A DNA stretch of 64,000 nt from Wujia chipingensis (GTDB lineage Bacteria > Bacillota > Clostridia > Lachnospirales > Lachnospiraceae), in NCBI RefSeq assembly GCF_014337155.1, contig NZ_CP060632.1, forward strand, positions 2,053,001-2,117,000. The letters are read 5' to 3'. Within the stretch, counting starts at the first letter, position 1. The number at the start of each line of letters is the position of its first letter. Below are positions 45,847 to 55,157 of this stretch, in pieces. The notes under the pieces are model-generated. The model saw only the letters and a program-made list of their open reading frames with translations, was not told where the DNA came from and searched no databases. Both the position numbers and the translations under genes were made by a program.

Positions 45847-47163
45847 CTATTTCTTGCGATTCGCCAAAATGGCTTTTCTTGTGCCTGCAATCGTCTGTGT
45901 CAGATGGCGCTTCGCCGGACATACATACGAACAACAGCCACACTCACAGCATTCCATACCATTTAACTTCTGGAACTCCTCCAGATCACCCTGTTCTGCC
46001 AGTGTCGCAAGCTTGTTCGGCATCACTCTGCCCGGACAAACCTCCACACATCTGCCACAGCGGATACAGTTACTCGGCTCATACTCTGAGACCTCATCCT
46101 TCGTCATACATAGAATTGCCGATGAGGACTTCGTAACCGGAATATTCAGATCATAGATGGCTTTTCCCATCATCGGACCACCGGCAATGATCTTCTCCGG
46201 ATCCTGCAGGAATCCACCAGCTGCCTCGATCAGCTCTGCAAAGCTTGTACCTATCCGTACAAGATAGTTGCATGGTTCTGTAATCGCATCACCGGTCACA
46301 GTCACCAGTCTCTGAATCAACGGTTTGCCCTGCCGTACAGCTTCACAGATGGAATACACCGTATCTACATTATGTACGATACAGCCGGCATCTGCCGGAA
46401 GCATCTTCGAATTGATATACCGTCCGGTATTCGCATAGATGAGCTGACGTTCTGCTCCCTCCGGATACTTGGTCTTCATGGAATTGACCTTGATGTCCGG
46501 ATCATTTCCAAGCACTTCCTTCAACTTCTGGATTGCCTTTGGCTTGTTATCCTCGACCGCGATGATTCCCTTTGCTTTCGGGAAGATTGCAAGTGCAAGA
46601 CGCAAGCCCTCGATCACCTTGTCCGTCTCATCAAGCAGACGACGGTAATCCGATGTCAGATATGGCTCACACTCGGATGCATTCACGATAATGTAATCAA
46701 TCTCGTCTGCATTCTTCGGTGAGAGTTTGACATTCGTCGGGAATCCGGCGCCACCCATGCCGACAACGCCTGCGTTCTTGATTGCTTCCAAAATCTCTTC
46801 CTTTGTAAGCTCCGCAAGTGGCTTCTCATTTTTCACATATTCAATTTTCTCAAACTGATTGTCATTTTCGATCACGATCGAATTGACCTTAGAACCGGAT
46901 GCAGTCAGTCTAGGTTCCACGGCCTTGACTGTTCCGGATACAGAAGAATGAATGTTTGCAGAAACAAATCCACCGGCTTCTGCAATCAGCTGCCCTACCA
47001 AAACACGGTCACCTTTTTTGACAACCGCCTTCGCAGGTGCACCGATATGCTGACTCAGTGGATATACCATATCTCCCTTTGGGACATATTCAATTACATC
47101 CTTATCCATCGTAAGTTCTTTCCCTTCGTATGGATGGATGCCTCCTTTAAAAGTTAGTTTCAT
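45847..47163 (-). CDS. rnfC: Rnf complex subunit C
   Basis: This 438-residue peripheral subunit carries the NADH/FMN-binding domain (GVVGMGGAGFPTNVKLSP; ECEPYLTSDYRRLLD) with a biotinyl-like N-terminal lobe. Two 4Fe-4S motifs follow: CIRCGRCVEVCPG and CCECGCCSYVCPAKRHL. It transfers electrons to NAD. First gene of the Rnf operon, behind a good promoter at 47198-47226. Confidence 0.96.
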   Translation of the reverse strand: MKLTFKGGIHPYEGKELTMDKDVIEYVPKGDMVYPLSQHIGAPAKAVVKKGDRVLVGQLIAEAGGFVSANIHSSVSGTVKAVEPRLTASGSKVNSIVIENDNQFEKIEYVKNEKPLAELTKEEILEAIKNAGVVGMGGAGFPTNVKLSPKNADEIDYIIVNASECEPYLTSDYRRLLDETDKVIEGLRLALAIFPKAKGIIAVEDNKPKAIQKLKEVLGNDPDIKVNSMKTKYPEGAERQLIYANTGRYINSKMLPADAGCIVHNVDTVYSICEAVRQGKPLIQRLVTVTGDAITEPCNYLVRIGTSFAELIEAAGGFLQDPEKIIAGGPMMGKAIYDLNIPVTKSSSAILCMTKDEVSEYEPSNCIRCGRCVEVCPGRVMPNKLATLAEQGDLEEFQKLNGMECCECGCCSYVCPAKRHLTQTIAGTRKAILANRKK

Positions 47164-47197
47164 CGTACTGACCCCACTCTAAAAAATATTTACTACT

Positions 47198-47226
47198 ATT
47201 CTAATACAAGTGAGGATTTTTATCAA
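47198..47226 (-). promoter_or_regulatory. Promoter of the rnf operon
   Basis: On the minus strand TTGATA and TAGAAT are separated by exactly 17 bases, about 35-60 bases upstream of the rnfC ATG. It lies between rnfC and the Gx-transporter gene, so the rnf operon can be expressed independently of that gene. Confidence 0.75.
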
Positions 47227-47258
47227 CAAATGTGTCCTTAATTTCACAACTTTTGTGA

Positions 47259-47813
47259 CTATATTCTTATATTTTTTAACAGAAACGAAGCAAGCAATCC
47301 GATTGCTACACCAGCGACCGTTCCGGTAATCAACAGGATGAACATATAATAAAAAATACGCACGTTTTCCATCACGCAGACCGCGACCAGGATCTGCCCC
47401 AGATTGTGGAAGACTGCGCCTGCAACACTAATTCCTACAAGTCCGAATACCCGGCATTTTTTTAGTGCCGTCATGATCAGGATGCTGCATGCCGCACCGG
47501 CCAGACTGTATAGTAACACCGCCATATTTCCGAACAGAACATTCGACAGGATGATACGTCCGACCGAGATTACAACCGTCGACTTCAGATCCAGTTTCTG
47601 CAACGCGATGATCGTAACAAGATTGGCAAGACCAAGCTTCACCCCCGGTACCGCCATATGGATTGGCACCAGGCTTTCCAGATACGATAAGATCATGGCT
47701 AGTGCAATCAGCACACCGCAGAGTGCAATTTTATGGTTATTATTTAATTGTGATTGGTTATTTTTTTGTCCGTGTGCGTCCTTCACTGTGCTCTGTCTCT
47801 TTTCGTCTTCCAT
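47259..47813 (-). CDS. Gx transporter family membrane protein (HepS component I-like)
   Basis: A 184-residue protein with five or six helices: KIALCGVLIALAMILSYLESLVPIHMAVPGVKLGLANLVTI is the family signature (annotated as Gx transporter, or heptaprenyl diphosphate synthase component I). It resembles ECF-transporter S components. Genes of this type commonly flank Rnf or ApbE genes in Clostridia, together with the NusG-II protein as here. Substrate unknown. A perfect TCACAA / TTGTGA inverted repeat follows its stop. Confidence 0.85.
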   Translation of the reverse strand: MEDEKRQSTVKDAHGQKNNQSQLNNNHKIALCGVLIALAMILSYLESLVPIHMAVPGVKLGLANLVTIIALQKLDLKSTVVISVGRIILSNVLFGNMAVLLYSLAGAACSILIMTALKKCRVFGLVGISVAGAVFHNLGQILVAVCVMENVRIFYYMFILLITGTVAGVAIGLLASFLLKNIRI

Positions 47814-47830
47814 GTTTAGTCTATGTCCAT

Positions 47831-48187
47831 CTACTCTTTAATCTCCACTACAAGTTTGTGTGGCAGACAGATGATCGTCTCCCCAGTCTGGCTGATTGCC
47901 CGGTGCTTCTCACAGATCTTATCCGGACAGTCTGCATCTTGCACAGTCACACTGCCATCCTGCACAACAACCGTATTAACACCCACCTGCTGCTTTACCT
48001 CATAGCTTGCATCCTGGTCAAGTCGCAATGTCTTCACAGAATCACCATCGATCATGATATCAACGTACGCTCCGGGCGTTTCCAGCTTCTTCCACGCAAA
48101 AAGTCCTGCCACCGCCAGAATCAGAATTCCGACGATCAGCAGGATATCTGCATGGGATATCAATTTATGCTCCTGTTTTGGTTCCAT
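47831..48187 (-). CDS. NusG domain II-containing protein
   Basis: This 118-residue protein has one N-terminal helix (ADILLIVGILILAVAGLFAW) and an external NusG-II domain: VDIMIDGDSVKTLRLDQDASYEV, then VQDGSVTVQDADCPDKICEKHRAISQTGETIICLPHKLVVEI. Two Cys pairs in the CPDKIC and ICLPH positions are conserved. It is a regular neighbour of the Gx-transporter gene and of Rnf; a role in flavin or redox maturation has been supposed but not proven. Confidence 0.88.
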   Translation of the reverse strand: MEPKQEHKLISHADILLIVGILILAVAGLFAWKKLETPGAYVDIMIDGDSVKTLRLDQDASYEVKQQVGVNTVVVQDGSVTVQDADCPDKICEKHRAISQTGETIICLPHKLVVEIKE

Positions 48188-48264
48188 ATCCGATTACCTC
48201 TGATTTACCCGAAAACATGTTCCGCAATCATCTGTTTGGCTACGTTCATCATCATATTTTCTTT

Positions 48265-49641
48265 TTACATTGATATCCAGCCAAATGCATTCGCAACGGA
48301 ACTAAGCAGAATGATCAGTGCGAAGATCGGGCACAGATATTTTATCATCACGACAAATATCTTCTTCCTCCGGAACTTACTTTCTCCATGGCGGATTTCC
48401 TCTTCGATCTTATCAATTCCGACAACGCGTGATACAAGCAGGCTTGTCACAAATGCTGCAATCGGCATCATCACGGAATTTGTCAGAAAATCAAACAGAT
48501 CCAAAAACTGCATTCCGAGGATCTTCACGAATCCTAGCGGTCCATATCCAAGGCTTGATAACGTTCCGAGTCCAATCATAATCAATCCGATCACAACCGT
48601 TGATTTCTTCCGTCCCCAGCCAAGCTCATCCTCAAATGTCGCAACAGCACTTTCCGTCAGGGCAATTGAGCTTGTCAGGGCTGCAAATAACACAAGCAGG
48701 AAGAACAAAATCCCGACGCCTGTTCCAAGTCCCATATTCGCAAACACCTTCGGAATCGTGATAAACATGAGCGAAGGTCCTGCCTGCAGCGTATCCGGAT
48801 CTCCGCCGGAAAATGCAAACACCGCCGGAATAATCATAAGTCCTGCCATGATTGCAATCGCCGTATCAAACACTTCTACATTTCGCGTCGCACCCTCGAT
48901 GGATGTATCCTTCTTCATATAAGAGCCAAACGTAATCAGGATACCCATCGCAATCGACAGCGAGTAAAACATCTGTCCCATCGCAGCTACGACCGTCATC
49001 CATGAGAAATTCTTTACATTTGGTACCAAAAAATATTTCACGCCCTCGATCGCGCCCGGTCTTGTCACAGAATAGATGGCAATCACCACGGAAAGTACAA
49101 CAAGAACCGGCATCATCATCTTAGATACACGTTCGATTCCGTTTTGTACACCGGCATAAATGATTGCCAGTGTTATGAGACAGAAAATCACAAAGCAAAG
49201 CTCCGTCGATACACCATTTGATATAAATGATCCGAAATATCCGTCCTCTGCAAGCTTCGTTCCATTTCCACGGATATATTCTGCCAAGTATTTGATTACC
49301 CAGCCGCCGATGACCGAATAATACGGTACAATCAGGATTGGAATGATCGCGTTGATCCAGCCGCCGAAGGAAATCCATTTCTTCTTACCGAAGGAACGGA
49401 ATGCGCCAACCGGACTTTTCTGCGTCATACGTCCGAGTGCGGACTCCGCAACGATCATCGTGTATCCGAATGTCAGTGCCAGCAGAATATAGACGAGCAG
49501 GAAAATTCCTCCGCCGTATTTTGCTGCCAGATACGGAAATCTCCATATATTTCCAAGACCAACCGACGCGCCCGCCGCCGATAACACATAGCCAAGCTTG
49601 CCGGAAAAAGCCCCACGCTTCTCTGGATGTTTTCTATTCAT
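48265..49641 (-). CDS. Sodium-dependent transporter, NSS/SNF family
   Basis: 458 residues with about eleven or twelve helices. The first half shows the family start GKLGYVLSAAGASVGLGNIWRFPYLAAKYGGGIFLLVYI, with unwound-helix sodium-site residues. It resembles the amino-acid symporters LeuT and MhsT. The substrate is probably an amino acid such as tryptophan or tyrosine; that is inference. AGGGTAGG precedes the ATG. It implies that a sodium gradient is available to this cell. Confidence 0.93.
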   Translation of the reverse strand: MNRKHPEKRGAFSGKLGYVLSAAGASVGLGNIWRFPYLAAKYGGGIFLLVYILLALTFGYTMIVAESALGRMTQKSPVGAFRSFGKKKWISFGGWINAIIPILIVPYYSVIGGWVIKYLAEYIRGNGTKLAEDGYFGSFISNGVSTELCFVIFCLITLAIIYAGVQNGIERVSKMMMPVLVVLSVVIAIYSVTRPGAIEGVKYFLVPNVKNFSWMTVVAAMGQMFYSLSIAMGILITFGSYMKKDTSIEGATRNVEVFDTAIAIMAGLMIIPAVFAFSGGDPDTLQAGPSLMFITIPKVFANMGLGTGVGILFFLLVLFAALTSSIALTESAVATFEDELGWGRKKSTVVIGLIMIGLGTLSSLGYGPLGFVKILGMQFLDLFDFLTNSVMMPIAAFVTSLLVSRVVGIDKIEEEIRHGESKFRRKKIFVVMIKYLCPIFALIILLSSVANAFGWISM

Positions 49642-49659
49642 GTAACCTACCCTCTACCC

Positions 49660-49691
49660 TTTCCATATTTGTTTCCATATTTGTTTCCATA
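49660..49691. repeat. 12-bp tandem repeat in the NSS gene leader
   Basis: TTTCCATATTTG is repeated about 2.6 times, 19-50 bases upstream of the NSS start codon. It may have altered the spacing between the promoter and the ribosome site. Confidence 0.7.
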
Positions 49692-49847
49692 GTCGTTTTC
49701 CTTTTTGCAAATATACATGGCGGCATCGTAAATATCACGCTGCTATCGAGTCAGGCCACACAGTAAACGCAAAAGCGAACGAAATGACAGTAACATATTT
49801 TCCGTGCTTTTTCAATCGTTTTGCGTTACCTTTCCCGTTATTTCATT

Positions 49848-49883
49848 AAAAAAGCGTGGATACATTTCGTGTCCACGCTTTTT
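49848..49883. terminator. Bidirectional terminator after the FKBP gene
   Basis: AAAAGCGTGGA pairs with TCCACGCTTTT, with A and T runs at the base of the stem. It starts eight bases past the FKBP stop. Confidence 0.88.
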
Positions 49884-49890
49884 ATGATCT

Positions 49891-50316
49891 TTATTCTGCA
49901 GAAAGCAGCTCAATCTTGAAATTCAGTTCCTTACCTGCCATCTCATGGTTGGCATCAAAGGTGATAGTCTCCTTGTCTTTATCCACGACCTTCACCGGAA
50001 ACTGCTGTCCATATGGAGTTGTCAGATAAACCTGATTGCCAATCTCTAAGTTCTCAGAACCAGGCATATCTTCGAATGCAACTGTGATGATATTCGCCGG
50101 ATCCGGCATACCGTAAGCTTCTTCCGGCATCAGATGTACATCGACGATCTCGCCGATATTCATATTCTTCACTGCTTCATCGAATCCTTTGATCATCATG
50201 CCTGCACCACATACAAACTCGAGTGGCTCGCCGCGATCATAAGATGAATCAAACTTTGTTCCATCGTTGAATGTTCCTGTATAGTGCACCTTACAGCGCT
50301 TGCTTTCGTTACTCAT
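49891..50316 (-). CDS. FKBP-type peptidyl-prolyl isomerase, SlyD-like
   Basis: A 141-residue enzyme with VHYTGTFNDGTKFDSSYDRGEPLEFVCGAGMMIKGFDEAV, the FKBP fold. An insert-in-flap region (HLMPEEAYGMPDPANIITVAFEDMP...IGNQVYLTT) follows, then VKVVDKDKETITFDANHEMAGKELNF, as in SlyD. It lacks the His-rich tail of E. coli SlyD. Acts as a folding helper in the cytoplasm. GGAGGAA precedes the ATG. Confidence 0.94.
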   Translation of the reverse strand: MSNESKRCKVHYTGTFNDGTKFDSSYDRGEPLEFVCGAGMMIKGFDEAVKNMNIGEIVDVHLMPEEAYGMPDPANIITVAFEDMPGSENLEIGNQVYLTTPYGQQFPVKVVDKDKETITFDANHEMAGKELNFKIELLSAE

Positions 50317-50488
50317 ATCTATTCCTCCGATTTCATTGAATGTCTTATTCTATCACGAAACAAAAGGAATGGCTAGATGCTTCGATTATTTCTATTATAT
50401 TATTAAAATCAACGTTTGAAAGCATTCCATCTTTATGTTCTTTCATAACATAACTATCCTTTAAATATAATATTACTCATGCTTCTAC

Positions 50489-52195
50489 CTATTTATTAAA
50501 TTCAGCCACTTTGATTTCCTGTATCATATTCCGTAAATGATCTGCTTCGTCGTTCATCTCCATGCTCGCCGCAGCGCACTCTTCCGACGTTGCAGAATTA
50601 CTCTGTACAACATCATTGATCTGCTCTATTCCTTCATTGATCTGCTGTATTTCGACTGTCTGATTTGCAAGCGTATCCGCAATATCGGATACCTCTCCGG
50701 TAATAATCTTAGAGTTTTGTGCAATTATCTCCAGCTGCTGTGCAGTCTCCTCGGCAAATGAAACCCCTTTTCCAACCGCATTCACGGATGTTTTGATCAA
50801 AGCAGCCGATTCCTTTACTGCCTGTGCACTCTGATCTGCAAGCTGGTTTACCTGATTGGCAACAACCGCAAATCCTTTCCCCGCTTCTCCGGCTCTCGCT
50901 GCCTCAATAGACGCATTTAATGCAAGAAGATTTGTCTGTGATGCAATATCATTGATGGTTTCAATAATTTTTTCTATCTGTATGGATGCGTCTTTAATTT
51001 CAAGCATAGACTTTACCATCTCACGCATCTTGGCATTGTTTTCCAAAATATCGTCTCCAAGTGCCACTACCTTTGTACTTATCTTACTTGCAGCCTGTGA
51101 GTTTTGTTGAACTTGTTCCGAAACATTCTCTACCGTTGCCGTCAGTTCCTCTACCGCTGCTGCCTGGTTCGTTGCTCCATCTGCCAGCTCAGTTGCCCCG
51201 GATGACACCTGTTCTGCACCACCGGACACTTGATCCGAAACCGTCTGTATTCCCTTTACCATAGCCGCCATACTTTCTTCAAATGCCATAAAGGAATTTA
51301 GGATTCCAACAAAATCTCCCTTCCACTCCACATTCGGCTGCACATCAAAATTTCCCTCTGAAAACAGCTTCATTGCGCGGTCTATATCATCTACATAAGA
51401 GCCCAGGATCCGGATAGATTTACGCATGCTATGTGCCAATCGTCCGATTTCATCTTCCGAACGATACTCCAACATGCTGTGTAAGTTTCCTTCTGTCAGC
51501 TCCTTTGCAACATCTTCGATGGCATGCAATGGCTCCAAAATGCTCGAAAGTACTTTTTTGCTGGTTTTTCTTGAATTTATCCACGCCAGACTTATAAAGA
51601 ATATAATGAAGGCAACACCGAAAATAGCACATAATACGGTATTTCTGACTGCCTTATCGCTGGCTATGTCTGTAATATCATCTAATTTCAAAGCAATATC
51701 AACTAATTTATTCAATGCAGGGGTACATTTGGTAAGGATATCCTCTACACCTTTTTGGTTCTGTCCCTGTCGTATTTCCTCTATAATGGATGTGCTTATG
51801 TCTTCCCAATCGGATAATGCTGTAGCATATTCTGTATAATTTTCTTCTGAGACAACCCCGGTTTCTTTTATTATTTTTAGCTGGGCATCAACATCTGCAA
51901 GCAGCTTTGTTATTGTCTTTTCATAGTCATCATAAGAAGCTTCATCGTCATCCAACGCCATTTCCCTTATATTTCTTGCAGCAGCATTTACATTCACTCT
52001 GCACATTTTCACTGCTATGTCTGAAGCATTGATTTTCTGCACATAATTCAAAAGATCCGCAAGCAGTACGCCTATCGCTATTATGGAAAGCAGCCCTGAA
52101 ATAAGCATCAGCATAATTACTTTTTTGTAGCCATAGGCTATTCGTTCCTGTAATGGCATGTTTTCAATTTTCTTTTTTGCATTTTTTGTGTACAT
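50489..52195 (-). CDS. Methyl-accepting chemotaxis protein with 4-helix-bundle sensor
   Basis: 568 residues: a first helix near 30-52 ([22 protein letters not shown]), a four-helix-bundle external sensor (about 150 residues), a second helix near 190-208 ([20 protein letters not shown]), HAMP ([24 protein letters not shown]) and the signalling hairpin [37 protein letters not shown]. It lacks a CheR-tether pentapeptide. It is transcribed divergently from the AraC regulator, so a joint control region is possible. No other chemotaxis genes are in the window. Confidence 0.93.
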   Translation of the reverse strand: MYTKNAKKKIENMPLQERIAYGYKKVIMLMLISGLLSIIAIGVLLADLLNYVQKINASDIAVKMCRVNVNAAARNIREMALDDDEASYDDYEKTITKLLADVDAQLKIIKETGVVSEENYTEYATALSDWEDISTSIIEEIRQGQNQKGVEDILTKCTPALNKLVDIALKLDDITDIASDKAVRNTVLCAIFGVAFIIFFISLAWINSRKTSKKVLSSILEPLHAIEDVAKELTEGNLHSMLEYRSEDEIGRLAHSMRKSIRILGSYVDDIDRAMKLFSEGNFDVQPNVEWKGDFVGILNSFMAFEESMAAMVKGIQTVSDQVSGGAEQVSSGATELADGATNQAAAVEELTATVENVSEQVQQNSQAASKISTKVVALGDDILENNAKMREMVKSMLEIKDASIQIEKIIETINDIASQTNLLALNASIEAARAGEAGKGFAVVANQVNQLADQSAQAVKESAALIKTSVNAVGKGVSFAEETAQQLEIIAQNSKIITGEVSDIADTLANQTVEIQQINEGIEQINDVVQSNSATSEECAAASMEMNDEADHLRNMIQEIKVAEFNK

Positions 52196-52261
52196 AAATC
52201 ATAGGTTCCTTTCTTATATTTTTTATCCTTCCGGATTCTATCACTATTTTTTTCGTATTTC

Positions 52262-52290
52262 TTGCACATATGTGTTCACAATAGTATAAT
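52262..52290 (+). promoter_or_regulatory. Promoter with overlapping palindromes upstream of the araC-like gene
   Basis: TTGCAC and TATAAT are spaced by exactly 17 bases. The perfect palindrome CACATATGTG (52265-52274) overlaps the -35 box, and CACAAT-6-ATTGTG (52277-52294) spans the -10 box. The positions suggest repression by a dimeric regulator, perhaps the AraC protein itself. A ribosome site AGGAGG follows. Confidence 0.7.
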
Positions 52291-52320
52291 TGTGTCCATA
52301 TTCATAAGGAGGAGCCAGCC

Positions 52321-53520
52321 ATGCAATCCATTGATCACGATTATATTGGTACAATCACCGGCAGTCTGTTCGGAATTCCGACACGTATTTATAAAAACAA
52401 TACACTTATTTTTTATCACTCCACAGTCAACCTTGTTAAAGATCCTGTGTCTATCTACCAGGCAGACATTTTAAAAATTACTGACCACGTCGGTTATTTC
52501 ATGACCGCACATTTTTGCTACTATGGCATTGTTAATTCCGATAATTATAAAATTGTAATCGGGCCGACAAGCCAGGTTCCAAACTCCACGCCAACACTAC
52601 GAGATCTCGCCATGCAATTGGACATACCGGGTGACGATATCGATGATTTTATAATCGCCATGCAGGATATCACCCACATACCATTAGAAAGCCTTATGCA
52701 GCTTCTGTGTCTTTTGAATTACATACTGAACAATGAGAAATGCTTCCTTCATGATGTTTTTATTGACGATGCCATACAAAAGCAGTTTATAGAATCAATG
52801 AACAAGCATGATGCTGACATGTTTTTCTCCGATGAGACAACTCAAAGCATAACACTCCACAACACTTATGATTTCGAACAGAATGTGATGAATATGGTTC
52901 GAAAAGGCGATTATATGGCCTTAACAGGAGTGATTGAGAAATCTACAGCTCTGAAGATTGGTACGATGTCCGACAATCAGCTTCGTCAATTAAAGGATAC
53001 CTTTATCGCTACAACTACGCTTGTTTCACGTTCGGCTATCCACGGTGGCATGAATCCCGATGATGCATTCACACTGAGTGACAGCTACATACAGAAATGC
53101 GAATCATCAAATGATTATTCAAGGATTATCAATCTTCGTTATCGTATGCTCATAGACTTTGCCAGGCGTGTAAACCAGTTACAGGAAGCAGGGGCAAAAT
53201 CACAGCTTGTTTCAGATGTAGCAAACTATATTGACCATCATATGTCAGAAACGATTACGGTGGAAGCCATGGCAAAAGAATTTTATATGAGCAGATCATA
53301 TCTCTCAAAACGATTTAAGGCAGAAAGTAATATCACGCTCACAGATTTTATACTTAACCGGAAAACAGAGGAGGCAAAACACCTCCTCCGCTACACAGAT
53401 AAACCTTTGACCGCCATCAGTCTGGATCTCGGCTTTTCTTCCCCGGGGCATTTTTCCCGTGTTTTCCGAAAATACGTCTCCATGTCGCCGAGTGACTATC
53501 GCAAAAAATATTTAAACTGA
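52321..53520 (+). CDS. AraC family transcriptional regulator
   Basis: 399 residues. The N-terminal 290 residues are a ligand or dimerisation region with no sequence motif I can name. The C-terminal 100 residues hold two helix-turn-helix units: ITVEAMAKEFYMSRSYLSKRFK and TAISLDLGFSSPGHFSRVFRKYVSMSPSDYRK. AAGGAGG precedes the ATG. The divergent chemoreceptor gene 125 bases away is the likely target, by position. Confidence 0.9.
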   Translation: MQSIDHDYIGTITGSLFGIPTRIYKNNTLIFYHSTVNLVKDPVSIYQADILKITDHVGYFMTAHFCYYGIVNSDNYKIVIGPTSQVPNSTPTLRDLAMQLDIPGDDIDDFIIAMQDITHIPLESLMQLLCLLNYILNNEKCFLHDVFIDDAIQKQFIESMNKHDADMFFSDETTQSITLHNTYDFEQNVMNMVRKGDYMALTGVIEKSTALKIGTMSDNQLRQLKDTFIATTTLVSRSAIHGGMNPDDAFTLSDSYIQKCESSNDYSRIINLRYRMLIDFARRVNQLQEAGAKSQLVSDVANYIDHHMSETITVEAMAKEFYMSRSYLSKRFKAESNITLTDFILNRKTEEAKHLLRYTDKPLTAISLDLGFSSPGHFSRVFRKYVSMSPSDYRKKYLN

Positions 53521-53635
53521 CAAACTACCTGCAACCGACAGAGTATTCACCCCGCATGGAAACAGATTCTACCTTTTTATCAAGAATAAGTCTTGGACTC
53601 CCCTGAACTCGGCAGCCTTCTTCATATCCTGAAGA

Positions 53636-54502
53636 TTAAGCTCGCCAGAGCAACAACAGCAGCGTTCCGGCAACAATCAACACTAGACCGATACCCGCCT
53701 TTGCCGTTAATTTCTCATGAAATACGACATAGGAAAATGCAATCGTAACTAAGATACTAAGCTTATCGATTGGTACAACCACGCTTGCCGGTCCGGTCTG
53801 TAATGCCCGGTAATAACAAAGCCACGAAGCACCGGTTTCAATTCCGGATAACACTAAGAATATCCAGCTTGATTTGTCGATCTGCTTTACGGTATGCTGC
53901 TTTCCGGTCACAAACACAACCACCCATGCCATGATGAGTACCACAATCGTCCGGATCGCCGTTCCAAGATTCGAGTTGACATCCTGGATTCCAACCTTTC
54001 CAAGGATCGAAGTCAGACTGGCGAATACCGCGGAACCAATCGCATAGATCAGCCATTTGCCATCCTGTTTTTTTTCTTCGGTTTCCTTCTTCTGAATCAT
54101 AAGATATGTTCCCACACCAATCGCAATCATCGCAGCCACCTTGAGTGGAGACAATGCTTCCCGTAACAGGATAAATGCCAGAAGCATCGTAAGAATCGTG
54201 CTCGATTTATCAATCGGTGTTACCTTATTCACATCACCAAGCTGCAGTGCCTTAAAATAGCAAAGCCACGAAGCGCCCGTCGACAGACCGGAGAAGATCA
54301 GGAAAAGTAACGTCTTTCCGGATATATCTGCAAGCCCTTTTTGTGCTCCTACAACGAATACCATAATCCATGAAAAGATCAGGACTATAATTGTCCGGAT
54401 CGCCGTTGCGACATTGGAATCTGTATTCTTAATTCCACATTTTGCTAAGATTGCGGTCAGTCCTGCGAACAGCGCAGAGCCGAATGCAAATGCAATCCAC
54501 AT
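53636..54502 (-). CDS. EamA-family (DMT) transporter
   Basis: A 288-residue ten-helix protein made of two homologous halves: AGLTAILAKCGIKNTDSNVATAIRT in the first repeats as ASLTSILGKVGIQDVNSNLGTAIRT in the second. The GASWLCYFKALQLGDV and GASWLCYYRALQTGP motifs also repeat. It moves metabolites across the membrane; the substrate cannot be read from the sequence. Confidence 0.9.
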   Translation of the reverse strand: MWIAFAFGSALFAGLTAILAKCGIKNTDSNVATAIRTIIVLIFSWIMVFVVGAQKGLADISGKTLLFLIFSGLSTGASWLCYFKALQLGDVNKVTPIDKSSTILTMLLAFILLREALSPLKVAAMIAIGVGTYLMIQKKETEEKKQDGKWLIYAIGSAVFASLTSILGKVGIQDVNSNLGTAIRTIVVLIMAWVVVFVTGKQHTVKQIDKSSWIFLVLSGIETGASWLCYYRALQTGPASVVVPIDKLSILVTIAFSYVVFHEKLTAKAGIGLVLIVAGTLLLLLWRA

Positions 54503-54521
54503 CGTTATTCCTTCTTTCGTT

Positions 54522-55052
54522 TTATACCTTTTGTTCTATCCAGACGGTACCGAACCAATGAGTAAGCAGTGCGACGCCAGTACCAATCAGGACTCCGCCC
54601 AGTACATCCGATGGATAATGCACACCGACATACAACCGGGATAATCCCATCAGACACGCAAAAACTAAAATCGGAATTCCAAGCTTCTTCGGCAGTTCCC
54701 GGAACATCACAACCGCCGCTGCAAAGGCACTTCCGGTATGTCCGGATGGGAATGAATAATCCTTCTGCGAACCGACCAGACTGGTGAGTCCTTCGATCAC
54801 GTCGTATGGTCTTGTCCGCGCAACGACGTTCTTCAAGATCACATTATCAATCAAAGCCGAGAAGGAAAGAGAAACTAACGCCAGCACGCCGACGCGCCTT
54901 GTCTTCTTCGGGATCAGCAATCCCACAGAGAGGACAATCCAGATCATTCCCGCATTTCCAAGTGTCGTAACAAACTTGAAAATCGGGGTCAACACATCAT
55001 TCCGTATATTATTTTGAATCCATAATAAAATATCTGCTTCCATCGCGATCAA
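54522..55052 (-). CDS. PAP2-family membrane phosphatase
   Basis: About 176 residues with five helices and the three-part phosphatase motif: KNVVARTRP, PSGHTGSAFA and SRLYVGVHYPSDVLGG. Likely substrates are phosphatidic acid or undecaprenyl pyrophosphate. The start is uncertain: TTG at 55052 is six bases after GGAG, while the ATG at 55043 lacks close spacing. It lies 19 bases before the EamA gene. Confidence 0.92.
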   Translation of the reverse strand: MIAMEADILLWIQNNIRNDVLTPIFKFVTTLGNAGMIWIVLSVGLLIPKKTRRVGVLALVSLSFSALIDNVILKNVVARTRPYDVIEGLTSLVGSQKDYSFPSGHTGSAFAAAVVMFRELPKKLGIPILVFACLMGLSRLYVGVHYPSDVLGGVLIGTGVALLTHWFGTVWIEQKV

Positions 55053-55157
55053 AAATATCTCCAATTATGATAGCTGTCATTGGTATTTGGACATAACTAT
55101 ACTATGTAATTACGTTTACATCAAGTTAAGAGAGTAACTTTTTATTTTTCCAGAATT

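Noticed and set aside
47230..47258. Rex repressor site upstream of rnf
   Set aside because: TTGTGAAATT is present on the minus strand, but the matching second half at the required spacing is not. The short TCACAA/TTGTGA repeat has too small a gap for Rex and is better read as a hairpin after the Gx gene.
47663..48922. Long plus-strand frame (about 419 codons)
   Set aside because: It is antisense to the Gx-transporter, NusG-II and NSS genes, all of which have clear families, ribosome sites and motifs.
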